In this document: positions 10,436-20,997 of the stretch, piece after piece
How the letters are laid out: every line of letters begins with the position of its first letter
How positions within the stretch are numbered: the stretch's first letter is position 1
Assembly: GCA_003427395.1 (NCBI GenBank)
Contig: BFEA01000134.1
Span: 1,428,558-1,465,998 of the forward strand
DNA: 37,441 nt
DNA from: Chara braunii
Lineage: Eukaryota; Streptophyta; Charophyceae; Charales; Characeae
Direction: 5' to 3'
Notes under the pieces: model-generated
Database searches by the model: none
What the model was told of the DNA's origin: nothing
The model's input: only the letters and a program-made list of their open reading frames with translations
Program-made: the position numbers and the translations under genes

Positions 10436-10679
10436 TACTACAGCAGGCAAAGCATCATCGACCAAGCACATCAAGGGTAGGACTAGGTATCACCCTGCAG
10501 CCAGCTCCACAGCCCCTACCAATGAAAAATCAACGAAATTTATCAGCAAAATCTAAAGGTCATCACCGAAAACTCTAATCACAATAGTCATGTCAACCCT
10601 AATTTAGTGACCTAAATTTCACCGACCATTAAGAAATCATGTGCAAAAAAGTAACTAACGAAGAAAACAAATCAAAACC

Positions 10680-11714
10680 ACAGAAAAGAAACCAGCAGTC
10701 AGCGTTGCGTGATCATGTCCATCATTCATCCGGAGTTATTGCCAACCCCTGCCAATCCGCCCTAGCACCCACGCGGGAGGGGTTTCTGCCCACAGACCCC
10801 AAACTGCTGACAGAGACGCCGCAAGCCCACCCACTTCCTCGCAATTCAAAGCGGATAGCACCTCCCCACACTCCTCTTTACAAAAACACCAACTCCCACC
10901 ACAATGCTGTTTTCACTAACCAGGGGATTACCCTACCTCCCGCCAGGCAGGGGCTAAAAAACCCCTCAAAACCCACCCACCTCCTAGCGATATAGGGTAA
11001 CTTGAAGCCTCTCCCCCAATCTGCATACAGCTTCCTCTCCCTCCATGACGAAGCCCATGTGGAGCAATGCCCACCACTTCTCCTTAAGAATTCAGATGAC
11101 AACAAACAACAACCTATTAAGATGAAATGAATATCTCACCCAAATTCAACGTCTCAGCGGTAATACCCTACCTCCCGCGTGGCAAGGCTCAAAGACCCCG
11201 CAAACCCACCCGCCTCCTCGCGATTTAGGGAAAACCACTTCCACTAATCTGCACCTTCTCACAAGGAAACCCCATTGTTCACCATAATGGCATTTCTACA
11301 TAGCGTTACTGTGTCTTTCATTCAATCGCATGCAAAACGCTACACAAGAATCGGAACAAATTACGACGACGAAAAAGGACTCAGATAACTACAGAAACGA
11401 AATCCTACCAAAAAAAATGGAAACCAAACCCATGATTGCCCGACCCGATTATGTAACCAAACCCAATATCTTCATAAACCAGCAATGATACCCCACCACC
11501 CACGTGGCAGAGGTTGAAGACCCCGCAAAACCACCCTCCTCCTTGCCATTCCTGGTATTAAACTACTTCACCCATCTGTGTCGGCTCCCAAGGAAATCCC
11601 GCCGCCCACCATGATGGAATCCTCGCGGAGTGACACTCACATATTCGTGGACCAAAGCAAAAACTTACACCAAACAAAACAACAACAATCCAACATTGAA
11701 AGTCCACTATGTAC

Positions 11715-11718
<4 letters not shown>
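10680..11718 (+). repeat. Four diverged tandem units of about 230-330 bp
   Basis: Units begin near 10680, 10925, 11160 and 11487. Shared landmarks are a TACCCTACCTCCCGC-like block, a CCCGCAAACCCACCC-like block followed by CCTCCTCGCGATT, then AATCTGCACC and a CACCATAATGG-like block. All frames are short and unalike between units. It is an old satellite-like or duplicated non-coding array. Confidence 0.5.
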
Positions 11719-11801
<83 letters not shown>

Positions 11802-11968
11802 NNNNNNNNNNNNNNNNNNNNNNNNNNNNNNNNNNNNNNNNNNNNNNNNNNNNNNNNNNNNNNNNNNNNNNNNNNNNNNNNNNNNNNNNNNNNNNNNNNN
11901 NNNNNNNNNNNNNNNNNNNNNNNNNNNNNNNNNNNNNNNNNNNNNNNNNNNNNNNNNNNNNNNNNNCT

Positions 11969-12060
<92 letters not shown>
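11719..12060. repeat. (CT)n(CA)n compound microsatellite with assembly gap
   Basis: CT repeats run from 11719 to about 11770 and CA repeats to 11801, then 165 Ns (11802-11966), a short CT stub and CA repeats to 12059. The gap is a scaffold gap inside the microsatellite; its true length is unknown. Confidence 0.95.
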
Positions 12061-12061
<1 letters not shown>

Positions 12062-13023
12062 GCCACGACAGGTGAGCACACCCAATCCACGAAATCGATG
12101 TGCGCTCTTGCTGGAGATTGTAAGCAAAATCCCCACATACCCCCGCTGTGCAACGAGCATAAGAAGTTCGACAATCTCTCCTAGCTCCTGTCTTCCTCAC
12201 CTTCGCGGGATGACCCTGACAACAGTGTCAGGGCAGGAGACCCCTGCAAAAACCTCCATATCAAAGATTGAGGGGCAGAACCCCCGATCGGTCTTGTCAG
12301 ATATGGTGCAGCGTCCGGATCCCACCCGCCGATGGGCCCCACATATCACGCTCTCCTTCCTCTACCGAATTGGGATTCCTGATAGAAGTCAAGTGAGACC
12401 AGCAACGACCAGGAACATATCACCGCTCCCTCGGCACGCCCCCTAACACCCCAGTGTTCTTCCCTGCACCGCCATGGTCATGTCAGCACCAAGTTTTGGT
12501 GATCGAAGCAGATTGATTTTGTCGGTCTCGTGAGCGATCCCCCAACGCCCGAACGCCACTTCTGGGGCAGCGCATTAGCGCAACGTTACCGATATCATGC
12601 TAACGCACCGCCCATCACGTTTGCCTCCTTGGCCATCCTTTCGTGTGAAACTGCTCATATTGCAGGTCAGTCAGAATTCTTCCTGATCAGCATGAAAGTT
12701 GTGCAGTGGTTGTGATCAGCCTGCAATCCTAGCCCGCCCTTATGACAAATAGTGGATTCTATAATGTTGTGGTTGAGGCCCAATTTTCATTTTCCTGGCA
12801 CTATATGCTGCTAAATTCAAGCTTAACTCACAAGCTAAGGTCTTTGCTCTGGTAGGATAACTGTCCGAACATGTTCGACAAGATCGATCCACTACAAGAT
12901 TGCACAACGTCTTACCTCGTACAACGACGTTGAAAATCATATGTGTCATGGCATTGAGGAAACCAGGGCACAAAGTGGCAACAGAATCAGAAGCACACTA
13001 CGTAAAGTGTTGCAGATGTACAC
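12061..13023. other. Unique-looking DNA without a recognisable gene
   Basis: Nothing here is repeated elsewhere in the window and no frame resembles a known family. Structural details: a hairpin with an 8-bp perfect stem, CCCTGACA (12214-12221) with TGTCAGGG (12226-12233); a 12-bp palindrome CGAACATGTTCG (12866-12877); and CAACGTC (12905-12911) facing GACGTTG (12926-12932). It might be a degraded gene or transposon, but I cannot say which. Confidence 0.5.
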
Positions 13024-13536
13024 CAACGAAAAAAAATTCTGGAATTAAATAATCATTTTATAATAAAATTACAATATAAATTTTTAATTTTCATTCCATC
13101 TTAAAAAATGTCATTCCAATTTTAAAATTTTTCATCTTACTTGCAAACTTTCATTCCAAAAATAGGGTATCCCTTCTTATTTTGACTGCATACTAGAGAT
13201 GGAATGAAAGTCTGGATGAGTTCATGAAATATTTTAATTGGATGTAAGGATTTTCAGTCATAAATAGGTTAATCCAATCCAAATTAGAAGATATTTGTTG
13301 TAGTGGAATGAAATTTCAATTAAAACATTCCATAAACTCGTCCAGACTTTCATTCCATCTTGAATAAATAAATGTAGTTGGAAGGGAAAACTCATATTTA
13401 GACGGAAACTTATCAAATAAAACTGAAAATTTTAGAATTGAACGAACATTGGAATGATAATTTATAAATATGAAGGATTTTTTTTTTTTATGGAATGTTT
13501 TTTCAACTTTCATTTCTCGTGGGAATTTTTCTGTTG
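13024..13536 (-). mobile_element. Foldback (long inverted repeat) element, copy 1
   Basis: The element is a broad imperfect palindrome. The left arm (to about 13243) and right arm (from about 13312) share GATGGAATGAAAGTCTGGAT and other TTTCATTCCA blocks in inverted order around a loop of about 70 bases. Its ends read CAACGAAAAAA.. and, on the other strand, CAACAGAAAAA... A related copy lies in opposite orientation at 30372-30890, which confirms the boundaries. There is no coding capacity, so it must be mobilised in trans if at all. The immediate flanks share ACAC, but next to CA-rich sequence this is weak evidence for a target duplication. The superfamily is undetermined. Confidence 0.75.
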
Positions 13537-13867
13537 ACACGTGCACACACGCACACACATGTATGTATATACAAGCCAAATATTAATGTGTATTGTGAAT
13601 TCCCTGCACACTTTTTACATATTGCTTACCCTTTATTCATATACTTTTTTTTAAAATATATCGTGATAAAATTAAATACAATAGAAACAACTTGAAGCAT
13701 GACATGTAATAGACTATTTCGTACGATTTTCAAGATCTCAATTATCACATGCACACATATTTATAGAGTCACCCACCGGAACGTTCGGGGGCTAAAAAAA
13801 AATACTTTAATGCCTAAGAACTTAAAATAATAATAATAATAATAACATCTAAGGTACATAGTTATAA
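13537..13867. other. AT-rich intergenic DNA
   Basis: Contains a short ACAC run, ATA-rich stretches and an (ATA)n run near 13828-13845. No gene or clear repeat is seen. Confidence 0.6.
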
Positions 13868-13965
13868 TTTTCAAGGCATTTGACAGATAAAAAAAATAAA
13901 AAATTGCCAAAGATGACAGTGTCAAAAATGTGCTCGCTCACTCACTATGTTTTTTTTTCTTTTTT
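13868..13965 (+). repeat. Isolated fragment of the 200-bp module
   Basis: Carries the hallmark TTTTCAAGGCATTTGACA, then GCCAAAGATGACAGTGTCAA and GCTCGCTCACTCACT, found in every element of the 14-29 kb array. It is a truncated relic at the left edge of that array. Confidence 0.7.
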
Positions 13966-13985
13966 TTTAAACCCTTTTTAATGTG

Positions 13986-14008
13986 TTTGTGTGTATATAT
14001 GAGTGTGT

Positions 14009-14066
<58 letters not shown>

Positions 14067-14248
14067 GGGAGAGAAAAAAAAAAAAGGAAAAAAAAAAAGA
14101 GGAAGGGGGAATAGAGAGTGGGGGACACTGAGAGAAAGAGAGCAAGAGAGGGACGGGGGGATAGAGCGAGAAAGAGAGAAAGAATAAAAAAGAGCGCTAG
14201 CGAGCGAGAGAAATAGAGAAAGAGAGAGAAGGAAAAAAAAAAAAAACG
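13986..14248 (+). repeat. GT microsatellite followed by a ~200-base purine-rich strand
   Basis: A GT run (about 14010-14049) passes into GA and then A/G-only stretches with very few interruptions to about 14247. Such strand asymmetry can form triplex (H-DNA) and is slippage-prone. Bases 14249-14375 hold nothing recognisable. Confidence 0.9.
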
Positions 14249-14375
14249 TCTCACACACACTAACGTGCGGAGTATTTTTTGTTTTTCCTATCAAAACTAG
14301 TTTATCAATTAAGTAGCTGGCTAGGCTACCAGAGTGGCCTAGGGCCACTTGCCCAGCGAGGCTAAAAAAAAAAAA

Positions 14376-14564
14376 AAAAAAAAAACTTTAATTTTTATGT
14401 TTAATTTGGTAAAGAAATTCGATGTGACCCTGCGACAAAAGTTGTTCATTTTATTTTTTTTCGTAACATAGTTCGTTTTCGGAAAAAAAAAAAAATTCAG
14501 CTAGGCCCTTCTCTAGTCCTTGCACGACTGGGCCGTCAATGAAAATAGGGTGTCAAGGGTGATT

Positions 14565-14618
<54 letters not shown>

Positions 14619-14957
14619 CATATGGTAGTCGGTCGAACTCGAATGCCAGTACATTCGGACCCCCCTGTAGACGCCCGGGCACTTCCTGCGTTCTCCCAGA
14701 GAAGCCAAATTCCGGGCTCTTTTCATTTTTTTACAGTTGGCTGTCAAGGGGGACAGGGGGTGTATAAATGGTTTTTAAAGGGGCTAAGGGGGTTTAAAAG
14801 TGGGTCTCTTAGTGTGATTTTTTTTTTTGTTTTTAATCTCCTATTCGGTGAGGAATTCTAATGTGACCCTTGGCCAAAAGTTGTTTGTATTGCAATTCTA
14901 CACAACATACTTTTTAAGGGGAATTTATCGATTTTTTTTTTTTTTTTTTTTTTTTTT
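14376..14957 (+). mobile_element. Diverged fragments of the array family with a (TA)n run
   Basis: Two copies of the 110-bp module are present (about 14395-14480 and 14835-14935), each with a GGTAA/GTGAGGAATT..GATGTGACCC core, then CAAAAGTTGTT and AACATA. Between them lie a (TA)n run at about 14568-14610 and a GC-rich piece with ACATTCGGACCCCCCTG. They are too diverged to delimit elements. Confidence 0.5.
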
Positions 14958-15643
14958 TTGCGTTGGGGTTGCCCTAAACCCTGCCACCCGGGTCGTGTAT
15001 CCAGGCACAAGTTGGGTGTTCGGGCCGACCTCCATGGGTACATGCGTTCGGGGACCCATTCAAGGTCCAAACCTGAAGGCATTCGGCCCCCGCCAAAAAT
15101 TATTTCGGGCCACAAAACTATTTTTTATTTCTATTTTTTTTTTTTGACTTTTCTACGATGTGAGGTACATGCGTATTAATTTTGAAGTCATTTTGCAAAT
15201 CCAAACAAAAATGAAAAATCTCTAAAAATAGCAGTGTCAAAACGTGTTCACCCACTCATTATTTTTTTTTTTTTACTTTTTACTTTTTTTTTTCACTTCA
15301 TTGCGGGACCTAAAAAATTTCATTATTTTTTAATTTTTTTTTACAGAGCTTTGTATTTTGTCAAGAACATGTCTGTAATTTTTCAGGGCATTTGGCTATG
15401 CCAAAAGAAAATGAAAAACCGCGAAAGATGGCAGTGTCAAAAATGTGCTCGCTCAATCACTATTTTTAAATTTTTAATTTTTTTTTTAGTTTTATTTTTT
15501 GTATTTTATTTTTTATTTGAAATTTGGTAAGGAATTTGGATGTAATGCATGGGCAAATATTGTTTATTTTATGTTTTTTCATAACGTTGTTTTTTTTTTT
15601 AGATTTTTTTTTTTTTTTTTTTTTTGCGTTTCTGGTCGAATAC
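14958..15643 (+). mobile_element. Array-family element, forward, cut by the adapter junction
   Basis: It starts with a GGGGTTGCCC-like end and the GC-rich subterminal block (GCATTCGGCCCCCGCC). Two 200-bp modules follow, with cores near 15217 and 15413, then the 110-bp module near 15530 and a poly-T run. The 3' GC-rich end is missing because the sequence runs into the library adapter at 15644. Confidence 0.65.
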
Positions 15644-15681
15644 CTGTCTCTTATACACATCTAGATGTGTATAAGAGACAG
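15644..15681. other. Nextera mate-pair junction adapter (sequencing artefact)
   Basis: CTGTCTCTTATACACATCT (15644-15662) is directly followed by its reverse complement AGATGTGTATAAGAGACAG (15663-15681). This is exactly the two back-to-back Tn5 mosaic ends that mark the circularisation point of Illumina Nextera mate-pair libraries. It translates into the contaminant peptides SYTHLDVYKRQ and, on the other strand, MCIRDR. It is not genomic. The bases on either side may not be adjacent in the genome. Confidence 0.98.
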
Positions 15682-16285
15682 ACATATGTCATGCAGAAGA
15701 ATAAACTAAACAACATTTGCCTCAACAGTACATCCAAATTCCTTACCAAATTTGAAATAAAAATCAAATACGAAAAATAGATAATATTAATGAAAATAAG
15801 AAAAAATAAAACGAGAATGAAATTATTGCGTGGGCGAGCAAGTTTTTGACACCGCCATCTTTGGCGATTTTTCATTTGTTTTTGGCTTTGTCAAATGCCA
15901 TGAAATTTTATATATATGGATCTTGCATAATAGAGAACCTACAAATAAAGTTTGAAAAAATAATAATTGTTTTCAAGCCCCGAAATAAAGGAAAAACAAA
16001 ACGTGAAAAGAGAAAAAAAACAAATTAGTAAGTGGGAAAGCAAGTTTTGACACCACCATCTTTTCCGATTTTTCATTATTGTTTGGCTCCACAGAATGAC
16101 TTCAAAATTGAGAGACAGGTAGCCTGCATAACAGAGAACTCACAAAAGACAAATCAGAATAAAATACTAATTTTTAGATACCAAAATATTTTTTTGCGGG
16201 GTCCGACCCCTTCGAGTTCGGGCCCCATACAGGGACCCGAATGGCCGAACGTTCGGGGGACAGCTTAGGGGCCTCCGTACATTCG
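15682..16285 (-). mobile_element. Array-family element, reverse, 3' end lost at the adapter
   Basis: Read on the minus strand: GC-rich 5' block with CCGAACGTTCGG (about 16235-16250), two 200-bp modules (cores near 16050 and 15850) and the 110-bp module at about 15700-15780. Its 3' terminus is absent at the adapter junction. Its 5' end abuts the next element head to head near 16285 without an intact CAGGG terminus. Confidence 0.65.
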
Positions 16286-16858
16286 GCCTTCAGGCGTTCA
16301 AGTCCCCGTACGGGGCCCGAATGTGAAGGGTTTCGGACCCCGCAAAAAACTATTTTGGCACGTAAATATTATTATGTTTTTGTGAAAAGTTTTTTGTGAG
16401 TTCTTTGCGATGTAAGGTATCTCCCTCTTAATTTTGAAGCCATTATGTTCAACCAAACAAAAACAAAAAATCGACAAAGATGGTGGTGTCAAAACTTGCT
16501 TGCCCATTCACTAAAAGTTTTTTCTTTTTTTTCACTTTTTTTTTTTTTTTTTTTTTCGGATGATTACAAAATTATTATTTTTTAAAACTTTATTTGTATA
16601 TTTTCTATTACGTAAGATAAACATATATAACTTTTCATGGGATTTGTCATACCCAAAACAAAAAGAGAAATCACCAAACATGGCAGTGTCAAAAACAAGC
16701 TCGCCCACTCAATAATTTTATTCTCGTTGGTTTTTTTTTTTTTTTGTTATTATTATTTATTTTTAGTATTGGATTTTTATTTCAAATTTGGTAAAGAATT
16801 TCGATGTAACGTTGAGGCAGATGTTGTTAGTTTATTCTTCTCTATTTGACGATATATA
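16286..16858 (+). mobile_element. Array-family element, forward, both ends truncated
   Basis: Begins inside the GC-rich block (CCCCGTACGGGGCCCGAAT), then two 200-bp modules (cores near 16470 and 16670) and the 110-bp module near 16790. It stops where the next element begins at 16859, so the poly-T run and 3' terminal block are missing. Confidence 0.65.
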
Positions 16859-17579
16859 CAGGGTTGCCGGCATTCGGGACGAGCCAAATACCCGAACCTG
16901 AACACCCGAAGGTTTGGGACCCCCTCGCGACGTGTTCGAATGTTTCTAAAAATTCTGCAAAACAATATGTCATGCAAAAGAATAAACTAGACAACATTTG
17001 CCTCAACATTACATCCAAATTCTTTACTAGATTTGAAATAAAAATCAAATACGAAAAAAAAGTAATATTAATGAAAATAAGAAAAAATAAAACGAGAATA
17101 AAATTATTACGTGGGCGAGCAAGTTTTTGCAACCGCCATCTTTGACGATTTTTTATTTTTTTTTGCCTTTGTCCAATGCCATGAAATTATACATATGTAT
17201 CTTACATAATATAGAACCTGCAAATAAAGTTTGAAAAAATAAAGATTTTTTCAGGCCCCGAAATAAAGGGAAAACAAAAAGTGAAAAGAGAAAAAAAAAC
17301 AAATTAGTAAGTGGGAAAGCAAGTTTTGACACCACCATCTTTTCCGATTTCTCATTATTGTTTGGCTCCACAGAATGAATTTAAAATTGAGAGACAGGTA
17401 ACTTAAATAACAGAGAACTAACAAAAAGAAAATCAGAAAAAAATAATAATTTTTAGGTACCAAAATATTTTATTGCGGGGTCCGAACCCCTTCGAGTTCG
17501 GGCCCCGTACGGGGATCCAAATGCCTGAACGTTCGGGGGTCAGCTTAAGGGCCTCCGTATGTTCGGCCTGGCAACTCTG
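16859..17579 (-). mobile_element. Full-length array-family element (721 bp), reverse
   Basis: One end reads CAGGGTTGCCGGC; the other, on the opposite strand, CAGAGTTGCCAGGCC. Both are flanked by TA-rich DNA. Internal order on the minus strand: GC-rich block, two 200-bp modules (cores near 17330 and 17125), 110-bp module near 17000, short GC-rich 3' block. It lacks coding capacity. The CAGGG terminus resembles hAT-superfamily ends; here the (TA)n flanks make a target duplication impossible to judge. Confidence 0.75.
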
Positions 17580-17601
17580 TATATATATATATATATATAT
17601 A

Positions 17602-18360
17602 TAGGGTTACCTGACTGATCGTTCAAGGGCCCCAGGGCTGGCCCCCGAACGTTTGGGCGTTCGGGGTCCCGTTCGAGGGCCGAACACCTCGAGGTTCGGC
17701 CCTCGCCAAAAAAAAATTCGGGGCCTAAAAATAACTTGTTTTTTCTGAGTTTTTTTTTTTTTAATTCTTTATAATGCAACCTATACGCGTATAAACTTTG
17801 ACGCCATTTGGCTGAGCCAAAAAAAATTACAAATTGTCAAAGATGGGGGTGTCAAAACGTGCTCGCCCACTCACTTTTTTGTTTTTTTTCAATATGTACT
17901 TTTTGTTTTCACTTTATTTCGGGGCCTAAAAAAATTGATTATTTTTTGAAACTTTTTTAATGAATTATTGATTATGTAATTTACATATTTGTAAATTTTC
18001 AAGGCATTTGTCAATCCCAAAACATAATTAAAAATCGACAAAGATGGCGATGTCGAAAAGGTGCAGGCACACTCACTCATTTTAATTCTCTTTTTATTTT
18101 TTCTTATTTTTATCATAGTCTTTATTTTCTGTATTTGATCTTTAATTCAAATTTGGTAACGAATTTGGATGTAGTGCTCGGGCAAATGTTGTTTAGTTTA
18201 TTTTTCTTTATAATATATTTTATTTTCGAAATTTTGTGAAACCTTTGTTTTTTTTTTTGTTTTTTTTTTTTTGTCCGTGTTCGGCTTGAACGGCCGAACG
18301 CCTTCCGAAGGGGTCCCGTACGTTCGGGCGTTCGACCTGTCCTGAACGCCCGTAACCCTG
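17602..18360 (+). mobile_element. Full-length array-family element (~759 bp), forward, subfamily 2
   Basis: Starts AGGGTTACCTGAC after (TA)n and ends CGTAACCCTG before (TA)n, giving matching inverted ends. It belongs to a second subfamily with CGTGCTCGCCCACTCACT in the first module and GTGTCGAAA-type text after GATGG in the second. Module cores are near 17833 and 18030, about 197 bp apart; both begin GCCTAAAAA and are clearly homologous. The 110-bp module is near 18150 and poly-T near 18250. Confidence 0.75.
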
Positions 18361-18388
18361 TATATATATATATATATAAATATATATA

Positions 18389-19032
18389 CACGGTTACCTC
18401 ACTAAACGTTCGAAGACCCCCGGGCTGGCCCCCGAACGTTCCGGCATTCGGGTCCCGTTCGGGGGCCGAACACCTCCAGGTTCGGCCCCCGCCAAAAAAT
18501 ATTTCAGGGCCTAAAAATACTTTTTTTTTCTGAATTGTTTTTTGTGAGTTCTCTATGATGTAACCTACACGCTATAAATTTTGAAGCGATTCTCCTAAGC
18601 CAAAAAAACATTAAAAATCGTCAAAGATGGGGGTGTCAAAACGTGCTCGCCCACTCACTTTTTGTTTTTTTTCACTTTTAACTTTTTGTTTTCATTTTAT
18701 TTCGAGGCCTAAAAAAAATGATTATTTATTGAAAAAATTTTAATGAGCTATTGATTATGTAAACTACATATCTGTAAATTTTCAGGGCATTTGTCAATGC
18801 CAAAAAAATAATTAAGAATCGGCAAAGATGATGGTGTCGAAAAGGTGCTGGCATACTCACTCATTTTCATTTTTTTTTTCTTTCTTATTTTTATCATAGT
18901 GTTTATTTTCTGTATTGCATTTTTAATTCAAATTTGGTAAAGAATTTGGATGTAGTGCCCAGGCAAATGTTGGATGTCAATGCCGAACGCCTCCCAAAGG
19001 GGTCCCGTACCTTCAGGCATTCCGGTTCGGGC
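18389..19032 (+). mobile_element. Array-family element, forward, fused to the next at its 3' end
   Basis: Starts CACGGTTACCTCAC after (TA)n. Two modules (cores near 18620 and 18820) and the 110-bp module near 18945 follow. It loses its poly-T run and passes through CCGAACGCCTCCC into a converging reverse element near 19033. Confidence 0.65.
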
Positions 19033-19123
19033 GTTCTGGGGACGGGCCGAACACCCGAACCCGAACCCCCGAACGTTCGGGACACCCTCTCGACGCGTTC
19101 GGACGTTCAGCCAAACACAGACT

Positions 19124-19155
<32 letters not shown>

Positions 19156-19796
19156 GTTTTCAGAAAATATGGAAAAACTATATTTGATGCAAAAGAATAA
19201 ACTAAACAACTTTTGCCTCAACAGTACATCCAAATTCGTCACCAAATTTGAAATAAAAAATCGAATACGAAAAATAAATAATATTACTAAAAATAAGAAA
19301 AAATAAAACGAGAATGAAATTATTGTGTGGGCGAGGACGTTTTTGAAATCGCCATCTTTGGCGATTTTTTATTTTTTTTTGGCTTTGTTAAATGCCATGA
19401 CATTTTATACATATATATCTTACATAATATAGAACCTACAAATTAAGTTTGGAATAATAATAATATTTTTCATGCCTCGAAATAAAAGGAAAACAAAAAG
19501 TGAAAAGAGAAAAAAAACAAATTAGTAAGTGGGCAAGCAAGTTTTGAGACCACCATCTTTGCCGATTTGTCATTATTTTTTGGCTTCACAAAAAGCCTTC
19601 AAAATTAAGAGGCAGGTAACTTACATAACCAAGAACTTAAAAAAAAAAATTCAGGAAAAAAAATAATTTTTAGGTACCAAAATAATGTTTGGCGGGGTCC
19701 AAACTTCTTCGAGTTCGGGCCCCGTACCGGAACCCGAACGCCCGAAAGTTCGGGCGTAAGGTCAGGGGCCTCGATACGTTCGGCCTGACAACCCTG
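19033..19796 (-). mobile_element. Array-family element, reverse
   Basis: Minus-strand order: terminus CAGGGTTGTCAGGCCG (ending at 19796 on the plus strand as CAACCCTG), GC-rich block, modules with cores near 19545 and 19345, 110-bp module near 19220, poly-T (seen as poly-A at 19124-19154), and a GC-rich 3' block merging with the preceding element. Confidence 0.65.
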
Positions 19797-19812
19797 TATA
19801 TACATATATATA

Positions 19813-20997
19813 CAGGGTTACCTGACCGAACGTTCGAGGGCCGAACACCTCCAGGTTCGGCCCCTGCCAAAAATTATGTCGGGGTCTAAAAATAAGTTTT
19901 TTTTTCTGAAGTTTTTTTGCGTTTTCTCTATGATGTAACCTACACACATATAGATTTTGAAGCCATTCTGCTAAGCAAAACAAACATTAAAAATCGTCAA
20001 AGATGGGGGTGTCAAAACGTGCTCGTCCACTCACTATTTTGTTTTTTTTTTACTTTCTACTTTTTGTTTTCACTTTATTTCGGGGCCTAAAAAAAAAATT
20101 ATTTTGTGAATTTTTTTTAATGAGTTACTGATTATGTAAATGACATATCTGTAAATTTTCAAGGCATTTGTCAATGCCAAAAAATAATTAAAAATTGGCA
20201 AAGATGGCGGTGTCGAAACGGTGCTAGCACACTCACTCATTTTAATTCTCATTATTTTTTTTCTTATTTTTATCCTAAGTAGGAAATCTGGATATCCGGC
20301 AGACCAATTGTTCCCGGAATTTTCAATCTAGATGAAATTTCCGGATTAATTTCGGATACGGAAAATCCGGCCCTGCAAAAAAAAAAAAAAAAAACGCGAA
20401 AAAAAACAAAATTCAAATAAATCTGGAAAAACATTATGTTGTTCATATCAATGATCTGAACAATTTTTGGCTAGAGGCCATCTTTGATTACTCAACAGAT
20501 ATGAAGATAAAAAATAAAACAAAACAAGAAAACAATATTTAGATTAAAAAAATTTAAAAATTATAGAATGAATTAAGCATCCCCCATCTAAACCCCTTTA
20601 TTCCCTATCTTATCCCCTTTGAACCCTTCCAGGCCTTATCAAGCTTTTCATGAAATAGAAACGTAGTTCTATTGTATTTTGCATGCGCAATATCACTTTT
20701 TTTTTTTTTTTTTTTTTTTTTTAGGCTATTTTTTTAATCATCCGGATTTCCGGGTGATTCTACCCCCCGATCATCTGGCCAAATAGTCCGACCAGATTAT
20801 CCGGCCAGATAACCAATGCTACCTAGTTTTTATCATAGTGTTTATTTTCTGTATTTGATTTTTAATTCAAATTGGTAAAGCATCTGGATGTAGTGCCCAG
20901 GCAAATGTTGTTTAGTTTACTTCTCCCCATAACATATTTGTTTTTCCAGAATATTATTATGCTCTTCCGAAGGGGTCCCGTACATTCAGGACGGGCC
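19813..20997 (+). mobile_element. Array-family element, forward, split by a 552-bp insertion
   Basis: Starts CAGGGTTACCTGACC after TATATATA. Modules have cores near 19995 and 20195. The sequence is interrupted at 20275-20826 and resumes with ATAGTGTTTATTTTCTG and the 110-bp module near 20880. Sibling copies at about 18115 and 18895 read straight through the insertion point. The 3' GC-rich block merges with the following reverse element near 20998. Confidence 0.7.
20275..20826. mobile_element. 552-bp non-autonomous hAT-like insertion with 8-bp target duplication
   Basis: The element is bounded by the perfect direct repeat TTTTTATC at 20267-20274 and 20827-20834. Its ends, CTAAGTAGG.. and (other strand) CTAGGTAGC.., form a short imperfect inverted repeat, with further GGATATCCGG / TATCTGGCC-type subterminal text. 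Homologous elements nearby carry the uninterrupted target with a single TTTTTATC. An 8-bp duplication is typical of hAT elements. It contains no open frame; a poly-A run lies near 20377-20393 and a poly-T run near 20698-20722. The family name is unknown. Confidence 0.85.

Larger units (their letters stand above)
6286..10441 (+). repeat. 4.2-kb direct repeat, copy B
   Basis: Second copy of the repeat at 1806-5972, same orientation and same internal order. Small indels relative to copy A shift reading frames in the C-rich part near 9270-9300, so a frame of 187 codons at 9092-9655 is broken in copy A. The amino-acid changes between copies are as frequent as expected for non-coding drift, so I treat the frame as incidental. 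Confidence 0.85.

Noticed and set aside
11558-12446. Overlapping frames across the CT/CA repeat
   Set aside because: They run through the microsatellite and 165 Ns, so they have no coding meaning.
15499-15780. Peptide containing SYTHLDVYKRQ
   Set aside because: A translation of the mate-pair adapter, not a protein.
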